A program made the position numbers and the translations under genes. DNA of 55,393 nt from Nitrospira sp. bin75 (lineage in GTDB: Bacteria; Nitrospirota; Nitrospiria; Nitrospirales; UBA8639), in assembly GCA_002238765.1 (NCBI GenBank), contig MPMZ01000012.1, positions 1 to 55,393 of the forward strand, in the 5' to 3' direction. Below the pieces are notes generated by a model that did not search any database, was not told the DNA's origin, and saw nothing but the letters and a program-made list of their open reading frames with translations. Of the stretch, positions 16,717 through 25,513 are shown one piece after another. Within the stretch, counting starts at the first letter, position 1, and each line of letters begins with the position of its first letter.

Positions 16717-17544
16717 ATGTTCGGAACCCTCGGCTTCTCAGAACTGATCATTATTCTGGTCATTGTTCTGATCATTTTCGGAGCGGGGCGTCTTCCTCAA
16801 ATCGGAGAGGGAGTCGGGAAAGCCCTCAAGGGGTTCAAAAAGGAAGTCAATGAGGTTCCTCCTGCTCCTGCAGAGGAGGAAAGCCCTCAGGTTGCCTTAC
16901 CCGAGCCGACCCCTGATGCGGCGGTTCAACCCGTTGCTGCTCAGGGAGCGCAAGCGGCAGATGCGACGGCTCAGCCCGTACCTCAACCCGTGACCCAGCA
17001 AGCCCATCAACCCGGGCCCGAACGGACCCCGGGAACGTTGGCGTCACAGGTGTATGGCGGATTCAGTCCCGAAACGGTTCAACAGGCTCCTCAACCCGCT
17101 GCCGACACGGGACCGGCTCCTGCCTATCAGGAGCAGTTTGAACCGGTGACCATGGAACAGCGTGCCGCGAATTCAGTGCCCCGACCAATGGCGCAGTATC
17201 CGCCGGTTCCTCCTTCGGCTGCGACGACCCAAACCGGAAAACGGCCGGCGGCCATCGTGAATAAAAAGGCCGTCGAGCGTGTTCAGGCGCAACGTGCCGC
17301 AATGCAGGCCAAAGCCGCCAAGCCCCAGGCTGCTCCGGCAAGCGACGACCTTCAATCCCTGGGAGAAGGGTTGGGGAGCACCCTCCGAACTTTCCGCGAA
17401 GCCACGGCAGACGTGCGGAACGCGATTGATCCGGAGATGCGGACGATTCAGGCAGAACTGGAATCGGCGCAAAAAGAAGTTGAACAGTCCATTGAAGCGG
17501 CGAAACAACCTCCGGTCCCCAAAGATCCACCACCAACCACGTAA
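16717..17544 (+). CDS. tatA: Sec-independent translocase protein TatA/TatB family, with long Pro/Ala/Gln-rich tail
   Basis: The start is the ATG at 16717, which directly follows TTTGGAGG; an upstream in-frame ATG adds ten non-homologous residues. Residues 1-45 are a typical TatA module: MFGTLGFSELIIILVIVLII is the membrane helix, then the FGAGRLPQ hinge and an amphipathic helix (IGEGVGKALKGFKKEV). TatA forms the pore for folded twin-arginine substrates. The protein is 275 residues long, against roughly 60-90 for most TatA. The extra about 230 residues are Pro/Ala/Gln-rich and disordered until a helical segment near 220-265 (LRTFREATADVRNAIDPEMR, ESAQKEVEQSIEAAK). TatB, which is longer and has an extended helix, is an alternative. 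No tatC is nearby. Confidence 0.85.
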   Translation: MFGTLGFSELIIILVIVLIIFGAGRLPQIGEGVGKALKGFKKEVNEVPPAPAEEESPQVALPEPTPDAAVQPVAAQGAQAADATAQPVPQPVTQQAHQPGPERTPGTLASQVYGGFSPETVQQAPQPAADTGPAPAYQEQFEPVTMEQRAANSVPRPMAQYPPVPPSAATTQTGKRPAAIVNKKAVERVQAQRAAMQAKAAKPQAAPASDDLQSLGEGLGSTLRTFREATADVRNAIDPEMRTIQAELESAQKEVEQSIEAAKQPPVPKDPPPTT

Positions 17545-17551
17545 CGGGACG

Positions 17552-18403
17552 TTGAACAAGCCTGTCCTGAGCCTGGTCGAAGGGCATGTCCTGAGTCGGG
17601 TCGAACGACGTATCCTGCGCACAGCTTCTGGGCCTGTCCTGCTGGTGTTCCTTCTCATCGTTGGCGCAGGTTGTCAGGCGGAAGCCCCTGTTGGGGATCC
17701 GCAAGCCGTCACCTCTCGACTCGTCACCCTTCTTCAAGATTCCTCCCCTGACGTTCGGCGAACGGCGGCGCTCTCTCTCGGAAAAATCGGGCATTCCGCT
17801 GCAACCACGGCCCTGATTGAGAGGTTATCCGACCCCGATTCCCAAGTTCGTGAATATAGCGCCTGGGCTTTGGGACAAATAGGGGAAGACGTGAACGACG
17901 AGGCAGCCGTCCGTCTCGCAGGTGCATTGGGCGATCAGCATCATGCCGTCAAACAGGCAGCCGCGCGTGCGTTGGGCCACATCGGCCCTCGTCAACCAGT
18001 TATTGCCATACTCACGCAGGCGTTGGCCGTCGGAGAGAGCGGCAGCCGTCGTGCCGCGGTTGAAGCGCTCGCGCAGCTTGAAGCCAGAAGCGCCTATCCG
18101 GCGTTACGGAAAGCCCTGACCGATCCGGACCCTGCCGTGCGACAGGGCGCCCTGGCTGCGTTGGGTGAGTTGGGTGATCGTGGAGTTCTCCCTGATTTTC
18201 GGGAACGGCTCCTGTTCGATGCCGACCCGGGTGTGCGGACCGAGGCTGCCTACCGATTGGGAAAATTGGGAGATCCGGGGGATCACGGGGAGTTGCAAAC
18301 CCTGGATGAAGCCGCTCGTCACGATGCCTCCCCCGGTGTTCGTGTGTGGGCCGATCGGGCAAGGGCTTACATTGGTCCCGCGATGGCGGGTGAGGAAAAC
18401 TAG
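17552..18403 (+). CDS. HEAT-repeat (PBS lyase-type) lipoprotein
   Basis: A protein of about 283 residues made of tandem HEAT-like repeats. Examples are DVRRTAALSLGKIGHSAATT, SQVREYSAWALGQIG, HAVKQAAARALGHIG and AVRQGALAALGELGD, each about 31 residues. A hydrophobic segment, PVLLVFLLIVGAGC, with Arg residues before it is a probable lipoprotein signal, with the Cys at about residue 41. The proposed start is a TTG at 17552, 7 bases after the tatA stop; the start is uncertain because no clear Shine-Dalgarno exists. The first about 25 codons consist of two copies of a dispersed repeat. Such proteins act as scaffolds; no partner can be named. Confidence 0.75.
   Translation: MNKPVLSLVEGHVLSRVERRILRTASGPVLLVFLLIVGAGCQAEAPVGDPQAVTSRLVTLLQDSSPDVRRTAALSLGKIGHSAATTALIERLSDPDSQVREYSAWALGQIGEDVNDEAAVRLAGALGDQHHAVKQAAARALGHIGPRQPVIAILTQALAVGESGSRRAAVEALAQLEARSAYPALRKALTDPDPAVRQGALAALGELGDRGVLPDFRERLLFDADPGVRTEAAYRLGKLGDPGDHGELQTLDEAARHDASPGVRVWADRARAYIGPAMAGEEN
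17557..17609. repeat. dispersed repeat, copies 2 and 3 in tandem
   Basis: Positions 17557-17585 repeat the sequence at 16557-16584 with one inserted G (CCTGAGCCTGGTCGAAGGGC). Positions 17586-17609 carry a diverged copy (ATGTCCTGAGTCGGGTCGAA). The pair lies inside the probable coding start of the HEAT lipoprotein and so contributes its N-terminal residues. Confidence 0.65.
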
Positions 18404-18476
18404 ACACCTGGATTTTGGATTGCGGATTGCGGATTGATGCGAAAAGAGTCGGCGTAGAAATCCACAATCCCAAATG

Positions 18477-20474
18477 TTATTCGACCTTCGTATCCACGAG
18501 GAATCCGATGGCACGACGAATAGAATCACTGGCACCCATCAGTACCACGATGTCCCCGGCTTCGAGCACGGTTTTGTCTGAAGGGTTGGATTCCGTGACC
18601 CCGTCGCGCATGAAGGCGATGACCGAGGCGCCGGTTCGTGGCCGAATGGCCAACTCATGCAGTGATTGCTCCAGCGCGGGTGAATCGTCATCGATGCGGC
18701 AGGTTTCCACTTCCACGTCCTCGAGCGTACCGGACTGAAGATGGTGGACCAGTTCGGGCAGTTCTCCCCGGCGGAGCAACGCATAGCCTTCCTGCCGGAT
18801 TTGTTCCGCTTTCCCAAGGATGACATTGTTGGGAATTTGAAACGATTGGAGAACCAGGGTGGAGATTTCAATCGACGTTTCAAATTCTTCGGGAATGATT
18901 TCACTGGCTCCAAGTTTGTGCAATTCTTCGAGTTCCTTGAGATATCTGGTCCGGACAATGACGTGAATCGACGGGTTCAAACTCTTGGCAAGTTGAACGA
19001 TACGCCGTGCCCCAAAGGGGTCGGAAATCGCGACTACGAGGACTTTGGCATTTTCAATTTGAACTTGGTGCAGGACCGTTGGATTGGTGGCGTCGCCATA
19101 TTGAATGGGCACACCCGTCCCGATTTCCAACTGCACCACTTCCCCTCGAATATCCAGGACGACGTAGGGAATCTCGAATTCTCGCAGGACCCGTGAAAGA
19201 TTGCGGCCGTTCAAGCCGTAGCCCACGATGATGACGTGATCCCTGAGTTTGAATTGGGCCGTTTCCGCGCGTAGCGAGACACGCCCGGGCAACCATTGAT
19301 GCAGCCGTTGCACGGCTTCCGTCCGGCGCGCGATTTTGGGGGACCATTGAATCAAAAACGGGGTGATGATCATGGTCAGAACCGAGACGGCGAGAAACAT
19401 GTTATAGGTTTCGTGGGACAGAATCCCTTCCGTGAGGCCTTCCTGGGCCAGGATAAAAGCAAATTCGCCGACTTGCGCCAGGGCTACCCCGGCCAGGATC
19501 GCCGAACGAAGCGGGGCGCCGACTGCTAACACCGCCGCGGCGCCCGTCACGAATTTGCCGATCACGACGGCCCCGACCATGGTCATGATGAGAAGAGGGT
19601 ATTCCAGGATCACGCGCGTATCCAAGAGCATGCCGATCGAGACAAAAAACAGGCTGTTGAAGCTGTCCCGAAACGGGAGTACCTCGGCAAGCGCCTGGTG
19701 ACTGTATTCCGATTCGGAGATGATGAGTCCGGCTATAAAGGCGCCGAGGGCGATGGATAACCCGAACAGTGAGGTCAACCACGCCGTCCCCATGCAAAGG
19801 ACCACGATGGTCAAGAGAAAGAGCTCTCGACTTTTGGTGCGAACGATGTGCTCAAGGAGTTTGGGAACGAAGACTCTGGCGGCCAGCACGATCAGGAACA
19901 CCAGCGCGAGCGATTGGCCGAGGGCGAACAGAATGCGGCCCATGTCTTCCGATCCCTGGTTCCCCAAAAAGGGAGTCATGAGCATCATGGGCACGATGGC
20001 CAAGTCCTGAAAAATCAGGATGCCGATCGTGGATCGTCCGTGGAGGCTGTCGCTTTCTCCACGCTCAGCGAGTGCTTTCAGGACGATGGCGGTGCTGCTC
20101 AGGGTCACCAGGAATCCCCAGAAGATGGCGGAGTTCATGTCGATGTCCATGAGGAACCCGCCGATAACGAAAAAGAGCAGGACACCCAAAATCTGGGCCG
20201 GACCTCCCACGAAAAACAGGGTCTTCGAGGACTTCAGTTTCGCCAAAGAAAATTCCAAGCCGATCGTGAACAGCAGCAGCATCACCCCGATCTCGGCCAG
20301 CACGTGCACGTGTTCCCGGTCAGAAATGAGGTTGAGCCCATAGGGCCCCACAAGCGTCCCCACGACCAGGAACCCCGCAATCGAGGGGAGATGGAGTTTT
20401 TGAAACAGGAAAACCACCGCGATGGACACGGAGAAAATAATGATGACGTCCCTGAGTGCGGTGAATTCATCCAT
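18477..20474 (-). CDS. CPA2-family cation/proton antiporter with RCK (TrkA-N/TrkA-C) domains, KefB/YbaL-like
   Basis: A 665-residue inner-membrane protein. Residues about 1-390 form the Na/H-exchanger fold with around 12 membrane segments. Family signatures include FTIGLEFSL, FQDLAIVPMM, the GAFIAGLI region and GVALAQVGEFAFILAQEG. Residues about 415-535 are an RCK/TrkA-N domain, with the NAD-binding motif in HVIIVGYGLNGRNLSRVL. A TrkA-C domain at about 575-660 follows. Proteins of this type move potassium or other monovalent cations in exchange for protons and are gated by nucleotides. The start is supported by CCGGAG about 9 bases upstream. It is convergent with the HEAT lipoprotein gene. 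Confidence 0.9.
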   Translation of the reverse strand: MDEFTALRDVIIIFSVSIAVVFLFQKLHLPSIAGFLVVGTLVGPYGLNLISDREHVHVLAEIGVMLLLFTIGLEFSLAKLKSSKTLFFVGGPAQILGVLLFFVIGGFLMDIDMNSAIFWGFLVTLSSTAIVLKALAERGESDSLHGRSTIGILIFQDLAIVPMMLMTPFLGNQGSEDMGRILFALGQSLALVFLIVLAARVFVPKLLEHIVRTKSRELFLLTIVVLCMGTAWLTSLFGLSIALGAFIAGLIISESEYSHQALAEVLPFRDSFNSLFFVSIGMLLDTRVILEYPLLIMTMVGAVVIGKFVTGAAAVLAVGAPLRSAILAGVALAQVGEFAFILAQEGLTEGILSHETYNMFLAVSVLTMIITPFLIQWSPKIARRTEAVQRLHQWLPGRVSLRAETAQFKLRDHVIIVGYGLNGRNLSRVLREFEIPYVVLDIRGEVVQLEIGTGVPIQYGDATNPTVLHQVQIENAKVLVVAISDPFGARRIVQLAKSLNPSIHVIVRTRYLKELEELHKLGASEIIPEEFETSIEISTLVLQSFQIPNNVILGKAEQIRQEGYALLRRGELPELVHHLQSGTLEDVEVETCRIDDDSPALEQSLHELAIRPRTGASVIAFMRDGVTESNPSDKTVLEAGDIVVLMGASDSIRRAIGFLVDTKVE

Positions 20475-20636
20475 CGTGCTGTCTCCGGAAAACGGAAGAA
20501 TGGAACGAAATGGCAGTCCTTTCGCTCACGTGACCCAAGTCAGGGAGGGCGTCTCTCGTGGCCGTTCGGGACATGCCCCACACGGGCCGGGGAAACGCTT
20601 TGTCGCACGCGCCGGTGACGTCCCGGAACAGCGGGC

Positions 20637-21260
20637 TTACGAGCACAAGTCTTGAAAGAGCCAGGGAGCGTCCCGTGTTCTTCGTGCTTCGTAGTCCGCA
20701 ATAGCCTGTTCGCGTTGGAGGGTCAAGCCGATCGCGTCCAACCCTTGCAGAAGGCACTGTTTTCGAAACGGATCAATGGAAAATCGAAATGTGGAGTTCT
20801 GCGGCGTGGTGATCGTTTGCGCAGCCAAGTCGATCGTCAGTTCAAAACGGTCATCCGCGCACACGTGGTCAAAGAGCCGTTGAATGTCCCGGGCTTCAAG
20901 CACAATTGGCAGGATGCTGTTTTGAAAGCAGTTGTTATAAAAAATCTCGGCAAAGCTCGGAGCCAGGATGGCGCGAATTCCATAATCCAACAGGGCCCAG
21001 GGCGCATGTTCTCTGGAAGAGCCGCATCCGAAATTGTCACGGGTGAGCAGAATGGTGGCATCGGCGTACTGCGGGTGATTCATGAAAAAATTCGGGTCCG
21101 GGGAACCATCGGGGAGATGGCGCCAATCGGCAAAGAGCCCCTCTTTCAATCCCGTTCGATGAATCGTTTTTAAATATTGCTTGGGAATGATCTGATCGGT
21201 ATCGACGTCGACGCGATCCAGCGGAGCGACTCGTCCGGTATGGGTGGTAAAGGATTCCAT
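20637..21260 (-). CDS. leuD: 3-isopropylmalate dehydratase small subunit
   Basis: A 207-residue protein of normal length for LeuD. It pairs with LeuC to isomerise 2-isopropylmalate to 3-isopropylmalate in leucine synthesis. Characteristic segments are DVDTDQIIPKQYLK, NFGCGSSREHAPWAL and APSFAEIFYNNCFQNSILPI. The ATG at 21258-21260 is preceded by GGGAG at about 7 bases. It follows leuC by 15 bases on the same strand, so they form one operon. It is the last gene of that operon before the antiporter gene. Confidence 0.95.
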   Translation of the reverse strand: MESFTTHTGRVAPLDRVDVDTDQIIPKQYLKTIHRTGLKEGLFADWRHLPDGSPDPNFFMNHPQYADATILLTRDNFGCGSSREHAPWALLDYGIRAILAPSFAEIFYNNCFQNSILPIVLEARDIQRLFDHVCADDRFELTIDLAAQTITTPQNSTFRFSIDPFRKQCLLQGLDAIGLTLQREQAIADYEARRTRDAPWLFQDLCS

Positions 21261-21275
21261 GGCAACGCTCCCGGG

Positions 21276-22679
21276 TCAGGCCCAGTGACGAATATCGACG
21301 AAGTGGCCGGTGACGGCTGCGGCCGCGGCCATGGCCGGAGAGACCAAGTGGGTGCGCCCGCCCTTGCCTTGACGGCCCTCGAAGTTCCGGTTGCTGGTTG
21401 ACGCGCACCGCTCACCGGGTTCGAGCACGTCGGCATTCATGGCCAAGCACATGCTGCAGCCGGACTCCCGCCATTCGGCGCCGGCCGCTCGAAAGACGGC
21501 ATCCAATCCTTCGTCTTCCGCTTGTTTTTTGACCAGGCCGGAACCCGGCACGACCATCGCCTGCACGCCGGGCGCCACCCTTTTCCCTTGAAAGTAGGAG
21601 GCGGCCAGACGTAAATCTTCAATCCGCGAATTCGTGCACGACCCGATGAACACCCGGTCGATGGGGATGTCCACGATAGCGGTTCCGGGTGTGAGGGCCA
21701 TGTAGTCGAGTGCGCGTGCCGTGGCATCCCGCGTCTCCGCGTCGGAAAAGGACCGGGGGTCCGGGACCACGCCGTCCACCCCGGCGACCATGCCGGGATT
21801 CGTGCCCCACGTGACTTGCGGGGCAATGTCCTCGCCCTGAAGCGTGACGACTCGATCATAGGCGGCTCCGGGATCCGTGCGCAGCTCTTCCCACTGATGG
21901 ACGGCCTGGGTCCAGAGGTGGGCCGGGGGAGCCATGGGACGGTCCTTGATATAGGAGAACGTGGTCTCGTCGGGGGCAATCATCCCGGCGCGGGCTCCGC
22001 CTTCAATCGACATGTTGCAGAGGGTCATGCGGCCTTCCATCGATAAGGACCGAATTGCCTCGCCCGTGTATTCCACGACGTACCCGGTTCCCCCGGCGGT
22101 ACCGATGGTCCCGATGATGGCCAGGATCATGTCTTTTGCCGAACAGTGGGGAGAGACGTGGCCGTCGACTCGGATTTCCATGGTTCGCGGTCGCTTTTGG
22201 ATCAAACACTGGGTGGCCAGCACGTGTTCGACTTCACTGGTCCCGATGCCGAACGCCAACGCCCCGAAGGCGCCATGGGTCGAGGTATGGGAATCGCCGC
22301 AGACAATCGTCATCCCGGGCAAGGTGAGCCCCTGCTCCGGGCCGATGACGTGAACGATCCCCTGGCGCACGTCATGCATGGAGAACATCGTAATGCCGAA
22401 GTCGGCGCAATGTTGTTCGAGCGTTTGGATTTGAATGCGACTCAGGGGATCCGCAATACCCAAGCTCCGGTCGGTGGTCGGCACGTTATGGTCCGGTACC
22501 GCGAGCGTCGCCCCTGGCCGGCGAGGTCGACGCCCGGCAAGCTTGAGCCCTTCAAAGGCTTGCGGAGAGGTGACTTCATGGATCAGGTGGCGGTCGATAT
22601 ACAACAGGGTCGTGCCGTCCGACCCCTCATGCACGACGTGGGGAGCCCATATTTTGTCGAAAAGCGTTTGTATTGCCAT
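21276..22679 (-). CDS. leuC: 3-isopropylmalate dehydratase large subunit
   Basis: A 467-residue aconitase-family protein. It binds a 4Fe-4S cluster through Cys residues seen in [10 protein letters not shown] and [11 protein letters not shown]. Other signatures are [31 protein letters not shown] and [12 protein letters not shown]. The start is [16 protein letters not shown] at 22677-22679, with AGAGGT upstream; the longer open frame upstream has no homology. The leader was scanned by eye for a leucine T-box or attenuator peptide and none was recognised. Confidence 0.95.
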   Translation of the reverse strand: MAIQTLFDKIWAPHVVHEGSDGTTLLYIDRHLIHEVTSPQAFEGLKLAGRRPRRPGATLAVPDHNVPTTDRSLGIADPLSRIQIQTLEQHCADFGITMFSMHDVRQGIVHVIGPEQGLTLPGMTIVCGDSHTSTHGAFGALAFGIGTSEVEHVLATQCLIQKRPRTMEIRVDGHVSPHCSAKDMILAIIGTIGTAGGTGYVVEYTGEAIRSLSMEGRMTLCNMSIEGGARAGMIAPDETTFSYIKDRPMAPPAHLWTQAVHQWEELRTDPGAAYDRVVTLQGEDIAPQVTWGTNPGMVAGVDGVVPDPRSFSDAETRDATARALDYMALTPGTAIVDIPIDRVFIGSCTNSRIEDLRLAASYFQGKRVAPGVQAMVVPGSGLVKKQAEDEGLDAVFRAAGAEWRESGCSMCLAMNADVLEPGERCASTSNRNFEGRQGKGGRTHLVSPAMAAAAAVTGHFVDIRHWA

Positions 22680-22910
22680 CACGCGAACCTCTATTCGTGA
22701 GCAGCCAATATGGCGCATTGAAGACATGGCGTGCAACCCTCCGGCATCTTCCTGTGTCTCCATAGACTTGGTCGGCCATCTCGGCTACAATTATCGCTCC
22801 AACACCAACTCAAGTGCCAAACATAGTTGATTCATGCAACGCGGCCAGGATGCGCAATCCTGACGGATTGACGTCTCAAACGACACTTCCACCGGCGAGA
22901 TCCATCAAGC

Positions 22911-24533
22911 ATGCTTGAAGAAGCCTTACTGTCCATCGGTCTGGTTATTGTCGTGGCCAAACTGGTCGAGGGTCTTCTGCGGCACTTCCGGCTGAACGCC
23001 ATTGTGGCGTACACGGCCACGGGAGTCCTGCTGGGACCGATTGCCGGAATCGTCGAGCCCACCGGCGAAATGCAGATCCTGCTGGGCATCGGCATCTTCC
23101 TCTTCTTCTTCCTCATCGGCTTGGACGAACTCGATATTTCCGGCTTCATCGCCGCCATCCGCGGCCGGTTCTTCGCCACCGCGATCATCTCGGTCTTCCT
23201 CTCCCTGCTCGCCGCGCTGACCGTGACGTCCGATTGGCTCTATGACTTCGGCCTGGGCCTCACGTTCGCCGGGTCGCTGGCCCTTGCCGGGATTCTGTCC
23301 TTGACCAGTCTGGGCGTGGTGGCCAAGGTCCTGGTCGATGAAGGTCGCCTGAAGGAACCCATCGGCATCCAAATATTCACCACCGCGCTCATTGCCGAGT
23401 TGCTGACCCTGTTGCTGGTGGGATTCACCATCGGCGAGCACGTTCACCACTTGAGTTGGGGAAGCGTGCTCTTACTGCTGGGCAAGATTGCCGGCTTTAC
23501 CGTGGTGACCTGGGTGTTGGCCAGCCGGGTGCTGCCGCCCCTGATCGTTTTGCTGAAGCGCTTCCTGCACGTGCCGCAACTCTCCTTCGGATTGATTTTA
23601 GGCGGGCTGTTCCTGACCGTCGTCGGCGCCGAACATATGGGGCTCCACGGCTCCCTGGGTGCGCTGCTGTTCGGGGCCGCCCTGTCGAAACTCCCGTATC
23701 ACGTGCGGCGGGACGTCGTACCCGGCATGAGAAGCACCGCCGAGGGGTTGTTCGTGCCCCTCTTTTTCGCCTCGGCCGGGTTACACCTGAGCTTGGCCTT
23801 CACCGAGTTACCGCTGTGGACCATTGCGGCGTTGGTCTTCATTCCCCTGGTCGGGAAATTCGTCGCCGCTTACATCGGTGCCCTCGCGGCCCGCCTGAAC
23901 AGGCCGTCTGCGCTGGCCACGGGGCTGATGGCCAAAGGCGTTGCCGAAATGGCCCTCCTGCTGGTGCTGCTCGAGATCGACATGATCGGGCACGCCGTCT
24001 TCTCATTGCTCGTGCTCATCATGCTCGCCTACATCCTGCTCACGCCGCTGGCCATCCGCGCCGTTGTCAACCGGGTGAAGTTGTCGGATGCAGTCAGGCT
24101 GCCGGAATCGCTCCCGCCGTCTCTGGCCCGCTTTGCACTGGACGACATCACCGTTGGCGACATCCTCGACCGGACACGCCCCTACCCCGACCCGGCGATG
24201 TCGGTGCGGGCCTTTGCCGACCAATGGATCGTCCCCCACCAGCAAGACTATGCCGTCGTGGATCAAGGCGAGCTGACCGGGATTGTGTCGTTGAGCATGC
24301 TGCGATACCTGCCCAAGGATTCCTGGTCCCACACGCCGTTACGCAAACTTGCGCGCCCCAGGAAACTGTACGCCTGGCCCGATGAGCCGGTGGAAGACGC
24401 GCTTCAGCAAATGACGGAGAACTCGCTGACGGTGATACCCGTGAGGGACCGGGAGTCCCGGGAATTTCTGGGCGTGATCAATATCCGGCAAATCCTGGAA
24501 CTCATCACGCGCGAAGCCACCGGCGAATATTAA
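22911..24533 (+). CDS. CPA2-family cation/proton antiporter with C-terminal CBS pair
   Basis: A 540-residue inner-membrane protein. Residues about 1-390 contain some 12 membrane helices of the sodium/proton-exchanger fold, with FFFLIGLDEL, ALAGILSLTSLGVVAKVL and GLMAKGVAEMALLLVLLEID as family landmarks. Residues about 410-540 look like two CBS domains (VGDILDRTRPYPDPAMSVRA and DEPVEDALQQMTENSLTVIP), which often bind adenosine nucleotides. This differs from the other antiporter in the window, which carries RCK domains. It is divergent from leuC. The ATG at 22911 lacks a strong Shine-Dalgarno. Confidence 0.88.
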   Translation: MLEEALLSIGLVIVVAKLVEGLLRHFRLNAIVAYTATGVLLGPIAGIVEPTGEMQILLGIGIFLFFFLIGLDELDISGFIAAIRGRFFATAIISVFLSLLAALTVTSDWLYDFGLGLTFAGSLALAGILSLTSLGVVAKVLVDEGRLKEPIGIQIFTTALIAELLTLLLVGFTIGEHVHHLSWGSVLLLLGKIAGFTVVTWVLASRVLPPLIVLLKRFLHVPQLSFGLILGGLFLTVVGAEHMGLHGSLGALLFGAALSKLPYHVRRDVVPGMRSTAEGLFVPLFFASAGLHLSLAFTELPLWTIAALVFIPLVGKFVAAYIGALAARLNRPSALATGLMAKGVAEMALLLVLLEIDMIGHAVFSLLVLIMLAYILLTPLAIRAVVNRVKLSDAVRLPESLPPSLARFALDDITVGDILDRTRPYPDPAMSVRAFADQWIVPHQQDYAVVDQGELTGIVSLSMLRYLPKDSWSHTPLRKLARPRKLYAWPDEPVEDALQQMTENSLTVIPVRDRESREFLGVINIRQILELITREATGEY

Positions 24534-24610
24534 ATGGGAAAAGAGTGCTGTCGCATTTCTGGTGCAATGGGCCGGTACCGGGGATGATACCTCGATTTGT
24601 CAAAAGACAG

Positions 24611-24639
24611 TTGACAATTCCGTGGCGATCAGAAACAAT
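24611..24639 (+). promoter_or_regulatory. candidate sigma-70 promoter for the small-peptide gene
   Basis: TTGACA at 24611-24616 is a perfect -35 element, followed after 17 bases by AACAAT at 24634-24639, a four-of-six -10 match. The leader to the peptide start at 24725 would be about 80 bases and would contain the tandem repeat. Confidence 0.45.
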
Positions 24640-24657
24640 GCAATTTATAGAACTAAA

Positions 24658-24697
24658 TACAGACAGGAAAGGCTTTCTACAGACAGGAAAGGCTTTC
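24658..24697. repeat. 20-bp perfect tandem duplication
   Basis: The unit starting TACAGACAGG occurs twice with no spacer, at 24658-24677 and 24678-24697. It lies between the candidate promoter and the small-peptide start. It may be a slippage duplication or a paired regulator-binding site. Confidence 0.9.
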
Positions 24698-24724
24698 AAC
24701 TCCTTTCGGATCATAGGGTGAGCT

Positions 24725-24871
24725 ATGGGTGAAAAAACAAATAAAGAGGTAGATGCCGAGAAGGCGGAGGCCGAGCCTAAGCTCCTGGATGACGACAAGT
24801 TGGAACAGATCGCCGCTGGCACTGTGCCCTACAGTTACGCGCCCGATGGCAGGATTTTGCCGCGCAGCTAG
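24725..24871 (+). CDS. 48-residue peptide, RiPP-precursor-like leader motif
   Basis: The peptide begins MGEKTNKEVD. It has a highly charged N-terminal half, then LDDDKLEQIAAG followed by TVPYSYAPDGRILPRS and a stop. The LDDDKLEQIAAG segment resembles the 'L.deeLeqVaGG' end of Nif11/double-glycine leader peptides that are cut from a modified or secreted core. GGTGAG lies a few bases before the ATG. In the -1 frame the sequence continues past this stop as AQLAETAPPPIIDPPIPPGG and PGGT to a TGA at about 24934, so the reading frame may be broken at the T4 run 24855-24858. No maturation enzyme or peptidase-ABC transporter is adjacent. The function is unknown. Confidence 0.5.
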   Translation: MGEKTNKEVDAEKAEAEPKLLDDDKLEQIAAGTVPYSYAPDGRILPRS

Positions 24872-25513
24872 CGGAAACGGCGCCCCCGCCCATCATTGAT
24901 CCGCCGATTCCTCCAGGAGGACCGGGAGGAACCTGAACAGGCCCCTACATCCAGAGTGACGCCCTCTGCTTCTCAGTTCCAGCCGTCCGGTGTAAGTTTG
25001 GTATTTGGGCCAACGGCGAACGTCCGGCAGTAATCCCCGACCCATCTTCACGTCGGATTCACCATGCAGGTGTGACGCTCGCCGATCTGCACCCGTGACG
25101 TGAAGTCCTTGATTGACTTCAAGCATATACCCTGGCTTCCTGCTGCCCCATCATTGCCTGAAAGGGTCATTTCCAGTATATTCCCATCCGAAACCAGTGC
25201 AAGCGCCTCTCCTCGACGCTTCCTGAGCCCGATCCCCGGTCGAGTCCAGGACAGGACCCATCGAGAATCTATTAGTGTGAGGCACCCTGTTTCTCTTCCG
25301 GAGCAAACAGCGCATGCAACGATGGTTCAAGCAAGGCGGCGTCCGATCAGAAAATTTTTCTCAACTTTTCCAAATCTCGGTGTATGACGAGGGGGGCTTG
25401 AGTGACAAGATGTCCGACCACGTCCACGCTTCAAAATCGAGTTTCTGGTATGCGATGTTCGTGATCACACGAAAGCTCGGGCAGGGTGCGTTCGCTTTCG
25501 CTCCCGGCTGCCG

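Larger units (their letters stand above)
24534..25513. other. 980-bp gene-poor region with small-peptide gene and repeats
   Basis: The first third holds a promoter candidate, a 20-bp tandem duplication and a 48-codon gene, each listed separately. The rest (about 24940-25513) has no convincing gene on either strand: open frames there lack ribosome binding sites and protein-like composition. A hairpin with a 7-base stem, TGAAGTC/GACTTCA at 25101-25121, is present but has no T-run. This part may be decayed coding sequence. Confidence 0.45.

Noticed and set aside
24893-25387. Open frames of 77 and 95 codons between the small-peptide gene and the RND exporter
   Set aside because: They have no ribosome binding sites, no recognisable domains, and they overlap each other on opposite strands.
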